This document shows, piece by piece, positions 17,360 through 25,333 of a DNA stretch of 64,000 nucleotides. Origin of the DNA: Tepidanaerobacter syntrophicus. Lineage in GTDB: Bacteria > Bacillota > Thermosediminibacteria > Thermosediminibacterales > Tepidanaerobacteraceae. How positions within the stretch are numbered: position 1 is the first letter of the stretch; each line of letters begins with the position of its first letter. The notes beneath the pieces were generated by a model, which was not told the origin of the DNA, ran no database searches, and was given only the letters and a program-made list of their open reading frames with translations. Made by a program: the position numbers and the translations under genes. The stretch lies in NCBI RefSeq assembly GCF_001485475.2, contig NZ_DF977000.1:310001-374000 (forward strand). The letters are read 5' to 3'.

Positions 17360-17493
17360 TATCAAATTCTAAGACAAATATCTAGGTTTTGGTAATTTTA
17401 CTAAATATGAGGCAAGGCCGCTGCTGACTTGCTTTATTAGGATAGCATAAGGCCTTTTGGAACTAATAAAATATAAAAGAGGAGGACTTATAT

Positions 17494-18873
17494 ATGAAAA
17501 TTGTAGCTGTTACGTCATGCCCTACGGGCATAGCTCATACCTATATGGCTGCTGAAGCGCTTCAAATGGCAGCTAAAGAGCTTGGTCATGAGATAAAGGT
17601 GGAGACCCAAGGTTCTGTAGGCGCAGAAAACGTTATAACAGAAGAAGATTTAAGGCAGGCAGATGCGGTTATCATTGCCGCTGATACTAATGTTGACAAA
17701 TCTAGATTTACAGGGCTTCCGGTAATAGAAGCTTCTGTAAGCGAGGCGATAAAAAATCCAAAGGCCCTTATAAATAAAGCCCTATCCGCTAAGCCGAAGG
17801 TGAGTGCGGTAAAAGAAACTGTCCAGCCAAAAAGTAAAGAAAAGGAATCTCAAAAAGGTCTTTATAAGCATTTAATGACAGGCGTATCATATATGATACC
17901 CTTTGTAGTGGCAGGCGGAATATTAATAGCCTTGGGATTTGCCTTTGGAGGCATATATGTTTATGAAAACGTAGGAAGCCTCGGCGAGATTATCTTCTCA
18001 ACAGGGAAATTAGCTTTTTCGCTAATGGTCCCGGTGCTTGCAGGTTATATTGCTTATTCCATAAGTGATAGACCGGGTTTGGTCCCTGGATTTGTAGGCG
18101 GTGCTCTTGCGGATAAATTAGGTGCAGGATTTATAGGCGCGCTTCTTGCAGGGCTTATAGCAGGTTACACTGTGGCATTTTTAAAGAAATATATTAAGCT
18201 GCCAAAATCTATGCAGGGATTGATGCCGGTTTTGGTGCTGCCTGTGCTTTCAACATTGATTATGGGTCTTGTGATGGTGCTGGTATTAGGCGGGCCTGTA
18301 AAATCTATAAATGATGCAATGTCAGCATGGCTTAATAACTTACAAGGATCTAGCGCAGTGCTCTTAGGTATAGTGCTGGGCTGCATGATGGCTTTTGACA
18401 TGGGGGGTCCTATAAACAAAGCGGCATATGCCTTTGGCACTGCTACAATAGCCGCGGGACAACCAACACCGATAATGGCTGCGGTCATGGCTGCCGGCAT
18501 GGTGCCGCCACTGGGCATAGCCCTTGCAACGATTATTGCTAAAAACAAGTTTACTGCCGCCGAAATAGAAGCAGGAAAAGCAGGCTGGGTCTTAGGACTT
18601 TCGTTTATAACAGAAGGGGCAATTCCATTTGCGGCAGCAGATCCCTTTAGAGTGATTCCGTCTATAATGGCAGGTTCAGCAGTAGCGGGAGCCCTTTCTA
18701 TGCTTTTTGGTTGCGCACTAGCCGTGCCCCATGGCGGTATTTGGGTGCTTTTTATACCAAATGTTGTAACAAATCTATTCTTTTACATTCTTTCTATAGC
18801 TATAGGCACAGTAGTTACAGGATTATTGCTTTCGATTTTAAAAAAGCCTATAGAAAATAGCTCCTCTTTATAA
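17494..18873 (+). CDS. fruA: PTS fructose transporter subunit IIBC
   Basis: A 459-residue fusion. Residues 1-100 form the IIB domain with phosphocysteine Cys9 in VAVTSCPTGIAHTYMAA. After a charged linker, residues about 125-455 form the IIC channel (HLMTGVSYMIPFVVAGG, DMGGPINKAAYAFG, TEGAIPFAAADPFRVIPS). It imports fructose while forming fructose 1-phosphate. EIIA is a separate upstream gene, so this is the IIBC arrangement. ATG 17494 follows AGAGGAGG. Confidence 0.95.
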   Translation: MKIVAVTSCPTGIAHTYMAAEALQMAAKELGHEIKVETQGSVGAENVITEEDLRQADAVIIAADTNVDKSRFTGLPVIEASVSEAIKNPKALINKALSAKPKVSAVKETVQPKSKEKESQKGLYKHLMTGVSYMIPFVVAGGILIALGFAFGGIYVYENVGSLGEIIFSTGKLAFSLMVPVLAGYIAYSISDRPGLVPGFVGGALADKLGAGFIGALLAGLIAGYTVAFLKKYIKLPKSMQGLMPVLVLPVLSTLIMGLVMVLVLGGPVKSINDAMSAWLNNLQGSSAVLLGIVLGCMMAFDMGGPINKAAYAFGTATIAAGQPTPIMAAVMAAGMVPPLGIALATIIAKNKFTAAEIEAGKAGWVLGLSFITEGAIPFAAADPFRVIPSIMAGSAVAGALSMLFGCALAVPHGGIWVLFIPNVVTNLFFYILSIAIGTVVTGLLLSILKKPIENSSSL

Positions 18874-18902
18874 ATACTAAATTACAACCATTTATTTTTG
18901 TA

Positions 18903-18934
18903 AAACCACTTGGCTTGCCCAAGTGGTTTATTTC
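18903..18934 (+). terminator. Terminator of the fructose operon
   Basis: AAACCACTTGG (18903-18913) pairs perfectly with CCAAGTGGTTT (18919-18929), followed by ATTTCC. A second inverted repeat, TTCCGTAT/ATACGGAA (18932-18939 and 18953-18960), follows and may be an operator or part of the terminator. Confidence 0.85.
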
Positions 18935-19054
18935 CGTATATAATTATATTACATACGGAACAATATTCTGGAGTTAGATAGGATATGAAGGCTTTGAATT
19001 TATCTTAATATCTTAAAACGTAGTCATATAAAGACTAAAAAAAGGTGGAGAAAG

Positions 19055-19276
19055 TTGACAGAACATTACATTGACGCAATGGGTTTTATGTGTCCGGTGC
19101 CTAATATGATGGTGCAGGAAAAACTAGAACAAGCTCAGCAAGGGGATGTTATCATACTTGAAACAGACCACAGCTGTGCAGCCGTAAACATAATAAATGA
19201 TATGAAAAAGAAAAAAATCCGAGCTACATCCCAAGAAATTGATAATGGTATATGGCGTGTTGTGATAAGATTATAA
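19055..19276 (+). CDS. TusA/SirA-family sulfur carrier
   Basis: A 73-residue TusA-fold protein with the sulfur-binding cysteine in GFMCPVPNMM (Cys13) and the family DHSCAAVNI segment. It probably carries sulfur or selenium as a persulfide. The start is TTG at 19055, after AAAGGTGGAG. A second TusA-like gene lies at 21026 in the operon across the LysR gene. It converges with the LysR gene, 11 bases apart. Confidence 0.9.
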   Translation: MTEHYIDAMGFMCPVPNMMVQEKLEQAQQGDVIILETDHSCAAVNIINDMKKKKIRATSQEIDNGIWRVVIRL

Positions 19277-19287
19277 ATCTTACAAAA

Positions 19288-20190
19288 TTAACAAAATCCG
19301 CGGCTGGGAAGGTGTAAAAACTTTATAAATGCCCGTGCTACAATGCTCTGGGCTTTTTCTGTTTTATAGGCAAGGTAAATTTTTTGCTTTAAAGTTATGC
19401 CCTTGATATCAACGGCCTTAAGAGTTTTATTGTGCAGTTCTTTTTTAAGGGCAAGTTTTGACATTATTGATATGCCGTGACCTGCTTCTACAGCGGCCTT
19501 GATGGAGTCTACGCTGCTAAGTTCCATGACAATGTTAAGAGAGGAAATATCAATTCCTGCCGAGCTCAAGCAATTTTCAACAACTTGCCGAGTGCCGGAG
19601 CCGTGCTCCCTCATAATGAGGGGTTGTTTTACAAAGTCCTCCGGCAGCAAATATTTTTTGCCATTCCAGGGCTCTTTATTCGGCACTATAACTGTCATAT
19701 CATCAGTGGCTATTTCTTCAATAGCAAAAGGACCTGAAACCCGATCGCCCTCAATAACTGCCACATCAACTATTTCATCTTTTAAGTCACTGATAACCTG
19801 TGTTTGATTTCCCACTTTTAATTTTAAATTTGTTTCAGGGTATTTCTCTTTGAATATAAATATACTGCACGGCACCGCATAACCGCCGACAACCGAAGTG
19901 GCTCCGATAGTAAGACTGCCTTCTACCGAGGCACGCAGGCTGTCCATCTTGGATTCCAGCTCGCTAAAAAGGTCTGTTATCCTGACGGAATAATCGTAAA
20001 GCAGCCTACCTGCGTCGGTTAAACTTGTGCCACGATTGCTTCGCTTCAACAGCTGTATCGAGAAATAATTTTCCAATTGCTTTATTTGTTGAGAAAGAGC
20101 CGGCTGAGTGATAAAAAGTTCCTCGGCAGCCTGGGTAAGGGAACCGGTTTTAGCTATAGCAGCAAATGCCTTTAAAAAATCGATATTCAT
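19288..20190 (-). CDS. LysR family regulator of the sulfur/selenium locus
   Basis: A 300-residue LysR protein: winged helix at residues 1-60 (FLKAFAAIAKTGSLTQAAEELFITQPALSQQIKQLE) and a CysB-like effector-binding domain from about 90 (GSLTIGATSVVGGYAVP, REHGSGTRQVVENCL, VEAGHGISIMSK). It is divergent from the YeeE/YedE-TusA operon and the usual LysR logic makes it the activator of that operon. ATG 20190 follows AAAGGTGG. Family members in this setting are called selenium-metabolism LysR proteins; the ligand is unknown to me. Confidence 0.9.
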   Translation of the reverse strand: MNIDFLKAFAAIAKTGSLTQAAEELFITQPALSQQIKQLENYFSIQLLKRSNRGTSLTDAGRLLYDYSVRITDLFSELESKMDSLRASVEGSLTIGATSVVGGYAVPCSIFIFKEKYPETNLKLKVGNQTQVISDLKDEIVDVAVIEGDRVSGPFAIEEIATDDMTVIVPNKEPWNGKKYLLPEDFVKQPLIMREHGSGTRQVVENCLSSAGIDISSLNIVMELSSVDSIKAAVEAGHGISIMSKLALKKELHNKTLKAVDIKGITLKQKIYLAYKTEKAQSIVARAFIKFLHLPSRGFC

Positions 20191-20232
20191 AGTAAACCAC
20201 CTTTTTGATATAAGCTATACTTATAATAACAT

Positions 20233-20274
20233 AAAATTAGCTAATTTTACAACTATTCCTAAGCTAAGTATAAT
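20233..20274 (+). promoter_or_regulatory. Promoter and palindromic operator of the YeeE/YedE operon
   Basis: TTTACA (20246-20251) and TATAAT (20269-20274) are 17 bases apart. A perfect 16-base palindrome, AAAATTAG/CTAATTTT (20233-20248), lies against the -35 element and is a good candidate LysR site. Similar CTATACTTAT/CTAAGTATAA sequences occur at about 20214 and 20264. Confidence 0.7.
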
Positions 20275-20323
20275 AAAGATAGTGAAGGAAATCACAAGTA
20301 CAATCTTTATAGGAGGTGTTTTT

Positions 20324-20992
20324 GTGGCACAATCAGAAGTTTCACTGAAATCCAGGATAAAATCAAAACCTGCTGCTAAAAAGAAGAACCAGATAGGTTA
20401 CGGCATCGCACTACTTGCACTAATAATTGTTTTTGGCTGGTATTTATCTACTGTAGCAACTTCCGTAGCTCTTCGCTGGATGATTGGAATTGCTTTCGGG
20501 TTTATTCTGCAGCGCTCCAGGTTTTGCTTTACCGCAGCTATGAGGGATCCCTTTTTAACAGGCAGTACATCACTTCTAAGAGCGGTTATCATAGCAATCC
20601 TGGTAGCCATGATAGGATTTTCAGCGGTGCAATTTGCGGCAGTAAGCGCAGGAGAGGCTGTTCCCGGCAACATAAGCCCTGTGGGAATCCATACTCTACT
20701 CGGAGGAATTATCTTTGGGATAGGGGCGGTTATCGCCGGCGGTTGTGCGTCAGGGACTTTGATGAGGGTAGGCGAAGCATATGTGATGAATATGGTGGCA
20801 CTGGTGTTTTTTGTTATCGGCTCAGGATTTGGAGCATATATCTTCGGTTGGGTAAAAGATAACATAGTGCGCTCTTCGCCTGCAGTATTTCTTCCTGATG
20901 TGCTCGGTTGGCCCTTAGCTTTCTTCGGGCAGATATTGGTACTTTTTGGATTATATTGGCTGGCTTTTTGGTGGGATTATAGAGAAGTATAA
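20324..20992 (+). CDS. YeeE/YedE family transporter, first half
   Basis: A 222-residue membrane protein of the YeeE/YedE (TsuA-like) family, which includes thiosulfate importers and selenium-associated transporters. It carries two family cysteine motifs, LQRSRFCFTAAMRDPFLTG and AVIAGGCASGTLMRVGE, and about six hydrophobic helices. Start is GTG 20324, eight bases after AGGAGGTG; an in-frame reading back to 20108 runs into the LysR gene and is rejected. It is about half the length of one-chain TsuA, and the other half is encoded two genes on, so the two probably pair in the membrane. Confidence 0.88.
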   Translation: MAQSEVSLKSRIKSKPAAKKKNQIGYGIALLALIIVFGWYLSTVATSVALRWMIGIAFGFILQRSRFCFTAAMRDPFLTGSTSLLRAVIIAILVAMIGFSAVQFAAVSAGEAVPGNISPVGIHTLLGGIIFGIGAVIAGGCASGTLMRVGEAYVMNMVALVFFVIGSGFGAYIFGWVKDNIVRSSPAVFLPDVLGWPLAFFGQILVLFGLYWLAFWWDYREV

Positions 20993-21025
20993 AATTTTTA
21001 AAAGTATAAAAAGGAGAGGATATAA

Positions 21026-21253
21026 ATGGCAGAAGTATATCTTGATTGTTTAGGAGAGGCTTGTCCCGTACCCCTTATAAAAACTCAAAATAAGTTAAAG
21101 GAGCTCAATGTTGGCGATATTCTAATTGTGCAGATAGATCACAGCTGCGCTATGAAAAACGTGCCGGAATGGGCAAGAAAAGAAGGATATCCTGTAGAAT
21201 TAGAAGAGATTGAAGAAGGGCGCTACGATATTTATATTGAGAAAAATAAGTAA
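21026..21253 (+). CDS. TusA/SirA-family sulfur carrier between the two transporter halves
   Basis: A 75-residue TusA-like protein with the reactive cysteine in GEACPVPLIKTQ (Cys13) and DHSCAMKNV. Lying between the two YeeE/YedE halves, it matches the TsuB/YeeD role of taking up sulfur from imported thiosulfate (or selenium from an equivalent). ATG 21026 follows GGAGAGG. Confidence 0.92.
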   Translation: MAEVYLDCLGEACPVPLIKTQNKLKELNVGDILIVQIDHSCAMKNVPEWARKEGYPVELEEIEEGRYDIYIEKNK

Positions 21254-21268
21254 AGGGGGCGGCTTTTG

Positions 21269-21811
21269 ATGAACAGATATCAGGAAGAAGCGGCCAAACT
21301 GAAAAAAGCATTGCTAAAAGACCCCTTTCCATATTGGATGGGAGCCATACTTCTGGGGCTTTTGAATATAGTGACAGTTATTATATTTAAATCAGGCTTG
21401 GGAGTAACTACGACTTTTTCTCATTGGGCAGCATGGATTCTCAAAGCCCTGGGAGGTCATCCGGAAAACTGGGTTTTTTATCAGTCAGAATCGGCATCTA
21501 AAGCTCTTGCCGCAGGCTTTATGAGAGATGGCGGAACTATGCAAAATCTGGGGATTATCTTTGGCGCTATGCTTGCAACCTTACTGGCTTCCCAGTTTAG
21601 AGTCAAGAAAATTAAAAACTCTAAGCAAATAGTGGCGGCAGCATTAGGCGGTATTATGATGGGAGTTGGCGCAAGGCTGTCATATGGCTGCAACATAGGA
21701 GCCCTTTTTAGCGGAATGGCTTCTATGTCGCTGCATGGCTGGGTGTTTATGTTTGCCATGTTTATTGGAGCTTTCTTTGGCTCAAAACTTCTGGTAAAGT
21801 ATTTCATTTAA
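21269..21811 (+). CDS. YeeE/YedE family transporter, second half
   Basis: A 180-residue membrane protein homologous to the C-terminal half of YeeE/YedE transporters. It has the family cysteine in GVGARLSYGCNIGALFSGMAS and five or so hydrophobic segments, starting with FPYWMGAILLGLLNI. ATG 21269 follows AAAGGGGGCGG. It should assemble with the 222-residue half encoded at 20324. Confidence 0.88.
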   Translation: MNRYQEEAAKLKKALLKDPFPYWMGAILLGLLNIVTVIIFKSGLGVTTTFSHWAAWILKALGGHPENWVFYQSESASKALAAGFMRDGGTMQNLGIIFGAMLATLLASQFRVKKIKNSKQIVAAALGGIMMGVGARLSYGCNIGALFSGMASMSLHGWVFMFAMFIGAFFGSKLLVKYFI

Positions 21812-21829
21812 AATGGGAGGCTTTTAAAA

Positions 21830-23074
21830 ATGCCGGACAAAAAAGTTGAAAATTATGATGTCATAGTCATCGGAGGCGGAGCAGCAGGCATGACGGCAGC
21901 GATATATGCTGGACGAGCCAGGCTTTCCACCCTGCTTATCGAAAAGACGCTTATGGGCGGTCTTGCAACTTATACTAACGAAATAGAAAACTATCCGGGC
22001 TTTCCTGAAGGCACAAACGGGGAAGAACTTATGAAACTTTTTGAACGTCAAATGAAGAAGTTTAATGTTAAGACAAAACTTGCCGATGTGCGGCAGGTGG
22101 ACTTAAACGGCGATACCAAGATAGTAAAAACCCTTCGCACCGATTACCATGCAAAAGCTGTGGTCATTGCAACAGGCGGTAAACCCAGGCTTACTGGCGC
22201 AAAGGGAGAGGAGAAGTTTTTATTCGGTCGCGGCATATCATTTTGTGCAACTTGCGATGCGGCTTACTACACCGACAAAGAAGTTCTTGTAGTAGGCAGT
22301 GGGGATGCAGCTATTGAAGAAGCAATTTTTCTTTCAAGGTTTGCCAAAAAAATATATATCTCAGTAATTCATGATGAAGGAATCATGGATGCCAACAAAG
22401 TAGCGCAGGAACAGGCTATGAAAAACGAGAAGCTGCATTTCATCTGGAATACCGTAGTAGATGAATTTGTAGGTGAAGAACATCTGGAAAAGGTAATGCT
22501 GAAAAACGTAAAAACCGGAGAAAAAATTCCGGTTAAAGTGGATGGCTGTTTCTTATTCATCGGCTACCTGCCGAATACCGAGATTTTCCGCGGAATGGTA
22601 GATATTAGCGACAGAGGTTATATAATCACCGATGAAAACATGCAGACAAATATCCCCGGGGTCTATGCTGTAGGAGATGTGCGGGAAAAGGCACTGCGTC
22701 AAGTCTCAACGGCTGTAGGAGATGGAGCTGTTGCAGGCTATATGGCTGAAAGATATATTGAAGAAACCAATGTTTTTCAGAGGGAATTCAAAGAATACAC
22801 AGGTATGCAGCTTGTTATGTGCTATGACCCTACTGATGCAGTGAGCAGAGAGAAGTTAGCTATTGTGGAGGGATTTGCTAAAGAAAATCCGGGAATCAAA
22901 CTCAGCAAAATCGATGTGTATAAAGGCAAAAGTATGGCTAAAAGACTGGGCGTTGAAGGCGATCCCTGCCTGGTAGTTATGAACGGCGGATATGTGGACT
23001 ATACCATACCTCTTTCTGAACTTAGCGAAGATATGCTAAGACATTTGAAAGAAGATAAGGCTGCAAATCTCTAA
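21830..23074 (+). CDS. Thioredoxin-reductase-like flavoprotein with a C-terminal thioredoxin-fold domain
   Basis: A 414-residue protein. Residues 1-310 resemble thioredoxin reductase: FAD motif VIVIGGGAAGMTAAIYAGRA, redox pair FCATCDAAYY, NADPH motif VLVVGSGDAAIEEA and GVYAVGDVREK. The last 95 residues (from about MQLVMCYDPTDAV) look like a thioredoxin fold but lack a CxxC: a single Cys occurs in MCYDP and another in GDPCLVV. It ends the YeeE/TusA operon and probably reduces the persulfide or selenium carried by the TusA protein. Confidence 0.88.
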   Translation: MPDKKVENYDVIVIGGGAAGMTAAIYAGRARLSTLLIEKTLMGGLATYTNEIENYPGFPEGTNGEELMKLFERQMKKFNVKTKLADVRQVDLNGDTKIVKTLRTDYHAKAVVIATGGKPRLTGAKGEEKFLFGRGISFCATCDAAYYTDKEVLVVGSGDAAIEEAIFLSRFAKKIYISVIHDEGIMDANKVAQEQAMKNEKLHFIWNTVVDEFVGEEHLEKVMLKNVKTGEKIPVKVDGCFLFIGYLPNTEIFRGMVDISDRGYIITDENMQTNIPGVYAVGDVREKALRQVSTAVGDGAVAGYMAERYIEETNVFQREFKEYTGMQLVMCYDPTDAVSREKLAIVEGFAKENPGIKLSKIDVYKGKSMAKRLGVEGDPCLVVMNGGYVDYTIPLSELSEDMLRHLKEDKAANL

Positions 23075-23155
23075 AGTTTAATAAAGCGGCACAATTTAAT
23101 ATAGCAAAGTATGCGGCATGTAACCTTGAGTTATTTGCTACAGCCTGCAAAATTT

Positions 23156-23205
23156 AAATTTACCTTCCGAGACTGATGTCTTTAATTCGGAAGGTAAATT
23201 TGTAT
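23156..23205 (+). terminator. Terminator of the sulfur/selenium operon
   Basis: A 15-base perfect stem, AAATTTACCTTCCGA (23156-23170) with TCGGAAGGTAAATTT (23187-23201), followed by GTATTTC. Confidence 0.75.
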
Positions 23206-23231
23206 TTCAGTGCTGTATTTGCATATTACAA

Positions 23232-23259
23232 TTGCAGCTTTTGCGTTGTACGATATAAT
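23232..23259 (+). promoter_or_regulatory. Sigma-A promoter of exonuclease III gene
   Basis: TTGCAG (23232-23237) and TATAAT (23254-23259) are separated by 16 bases, about 63 bases before the start codon. Confidence 0.55.
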
Positions 23260-23321
23260 GTAACAAGGCAACTTGTGCGAAAAATATGTTTATCATATAA
23301 AATAACAGGAGGTTTTGTTAA

Positions 23322-24077
23322 TTGAGGATAGTTTCATGGAACGTAAATGGTCTTAGAGCATGTCTTGACAAAGGATTTTTAGATTATTTTAAAAAAGTAG
23401 ATGCAGATATATTTGCAATACAGGAAACAAAGTTGCAAGAAGGGCAAGTAGAGCTTGAACTGGAAGGTTATGAGCAATACTGGAATTATGCAAAGCGAAA
23501 GGGATACTCAGGCACAGCGGTTTTTACAAAAATAAAGCCCATTTCCGTTTCATATGGAATAGACATAGAGGAACACGACGGGGAGGGCAGGGTTATAACC
23601 CTCGAATTTGAAAATTTCTACTTTGTAAATGTGTATGTGCCTAATTCTCAAAGAGGCCTGACCCGCCTGGATTACAGGATGAAATGGGAAGACGACTTTA
23701 GAGAATACCTCATAAAGTTAGATGGTACAAAACCGGTGATCTGCTGCGGGGATAAAAACGTGGCTCATCAGGAAATAGATTTAAAAAACCCTAAAAGCAA
23801 CAGAAAAAATGCAGGCTTTACTGATGAAGAACGGCAGAAGATGACAGAGCTGCTAAGCTCCGGCTTTATAGATGCATTTCGATATCTTTATCCTGACAGA
23901 AAAGATGCTTATACCTGGTGGTCTTATATGTTCAAGGCTCGAGAAAAGAATATCGGTTGGAGAATTGACTATTTTATAGTATCCGAAAGATTAAAAGATA
24001 AAATTCGAGATGTAGAGATTCATTCAGACGTTATGGGAAGCGATCACTGTCCGATACTTTTAGATATCGATATATGA
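23322..24077 (+). CDS. xth: Exodeoxyribonuclease III
   Basis: A 251-residue AP endonuclease/3'-exonuclease of the ExoIII family: starts MRIVSWNVNGLRACL, has IFAIQETKLQ (metal-binding Glu), YSGTAVFTK, VNVYVPNSQ, CCGDKNVAHQEIDL, WRIDYFIVS and SDHCPI. It acts in base-excision repair at abasic sites. The GDFNVAH-type motif reads GDKNVAH here, a mild variation. The start is TTG 23322 with AGGAGG nine bases upstream. Confidence 0.95.
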   Translation: MRIVSWNVNGLRACLDKGFLDYFKKVDADIFAIQETKLQEGQVELELEGYEQYWNYAKRKGYSGTAVFTKIKPISVSYGIDIEEHDGEGRVITLEFENFYFVNVYVPNSQRGLTRLDYRMKWEDDFREYLIKLDGTKPVICCGDKNVAHQEIDLKNPKSNRKNAGFTDEERQKMTELLSSGFIDAFRYLYPDRKDAYTWWSYMFKAREKNIGWRIDYFIVSERLKDKIRDVEIHSDVMGSDHCPILLDIDI

Positions 24078-24397
24078 ACTACCTATACTTATAGAAGTGG
24101 ATGGCTTCCCGTTTCGCTGAACTTGCCCGATAACTAGGTCTTATGTGCTATTTGCAGGCTTTAATTGGGCAGTTTCTGCCCTAGATGCCGATATTATCAG
24201 TATCTCTAGCATCTTGGATATTTTACAGATAGAAGAAAAAGCTTATAGCGTAATTATCGCATTTTCAGTTAAAAGCGAAAAAGGCGGATCTTTCGCAGGT
24301 GAAATGGAAAACATGGAATCGAAAATTTTTATTCAAGTAAGCAAAAAACCAACAAAACTACAATATATATTTATTATTCTGACAGCAGGAGAGGAAA
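24078..24397. other. 320-base gap without a supported gene
   Basis: It contains a short perfect hairpin, GGGCAG/CTGCCC (24167-24172 and 24176-24181), not followed by a clear U-tract. A 91-codon open frame (24145-24420) has no good ribosome binding site, overlaps the next gene and resembles nothing I know. The gap may hold the end of the xth transcript and the promoter of the phosphoesterase. Confidence 0.4.
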
Positions 24398-25315
24398 ATG
24401 AAGATTACAAGCAAAAATAGTAAACTGCGTATTGGAATTGTTTCGTGCATAATTATTGGCATTTTTGTATTTCTATATGTAGAAGCAAACTGGCTGCAAG
24501 TAAGCGACTACACGATTGTATCGCCTAAAATCCCCAAGGAATTTGAAGGTTTCAGGATAGTTCAACTTTCTGACTTGCATAGCAAGGAATTTGGAAAAAA
24601 CAATGAGCTTCTTATACAAAAAATTAAGGCTCAAAATCCTGATATTATTGTAGCAACAGGGGACATGCTAAGTTCCGGCGATGATAGAGGGGAAGTATTC
24701 TATGATTTAGCAAGAGAACTTGTGAAAAACTATGATGTATATTACATAAAAGGAAATCACGAACAAATAACGGAATTTAAAGCGCAAGAAGTAGGTTCCG
24801 AATGGTTTAAATCTTACATAGACAGCTTAAAGGAACTAGGCGTTATTGTATTAGAAAATGAAAAAGTCAGCCTAAAAAAGGATGATGCTTCAATAAATCT
24901 TTATGGTCTTGAGACTTCGCTGCTGCTTTACAGGGGAAGATACTCTTCTAACTATAATGGAGAAAAATCCATAGATGTACCCAGCATTGAAAAAAAATTA
25001 GGCAGGTGTGAAAGAGAAAAATACAATATACTGCTTACCCATAATCCGGCGTATTTTCAGATATACAGCCAGTGGGGCGCGGATCTTGTTTTATCGGGTC
25101 ATGTTCACGGAGGAATTGTAAGGCTGCCGCTTTTAGGCGGACTGCTTTCTCCTGATGCCACATTTTTCCCAAAATACGATGCAGGCGAATTTGAACTTGG
25201 CGACTCAAAGATGATAGTAAGCAGGGGATTAGGCAACAGCACCCTAAAACTTCGAGTCTTTAACCGCCCCGAAATAATAACCATCACCCTGCACTGCCTA
25301 AATGCCAAAACTTAA
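24398..25315 (+). CDS. Membrane-anchored metallophosphoesterase (YkuE/YaeI-like)
   Basis: A 305-residue calcineurin-like phosphoesterase with one N-terminal transmembrane segment (residues about 11-28). Metal-binding motifs in order: QLSDLHSKEFG, ATGDMLSSGDD, KGNHEQ, LLTHNP and SGHVHGG. Members of this group hydrolyse UDP-diacylglucosamine-like or other phosphoesters at the membrane; the substrate cannot be told. The usual D-x-H-x-(n)-GD-x-(n)-GNH(E/D) set is complete. ATG 24398 follows AGGAG. It converges with the LacI gene. Confidence 0.9.
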   Translation: MKITSKNSKLRIGIVSCIIIGIFVFLYVEANWLQVSDYTIVSPKIPKEFEGFRIVQLSDLHSKEFGKNNELLIQKIKAQNPDIIVATGDMLSSGDDRGEVFYDLARELVKNYDVYYIKGNHEQITEFKAQEVGSEWFKSYIDSLKELGVIVLENEKVSLKKDDASINLYGLETSLLLYRGRYSSNYNGEKSIDVPSIEKKLGRCEREKYNILLTHNPAYFQIYSQWGADLVLSGHVHGGIVRLPLLGGLLSPDATFFPKYDAGEFELGDSKMIVSRGLGNSTLKLRVFNRPEIITITLHCLNAKT

Positions 25316-25333
25316 AAATTATATATTTATACC

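Noticed and set aside
20108-20323. Extended N terminus of the first YeeE/YedE protein.
   Set aside because: It would overlap the divergent LysR gene and the promoter; GTG 20324 has a strong AGGAGGTG site.
24145-24420. 91-codon open frame between xth and the phosphoesterase gene.
   Set aside because: No good ribosome binding site, no family resemblance, and it overlaps the next gene's start.
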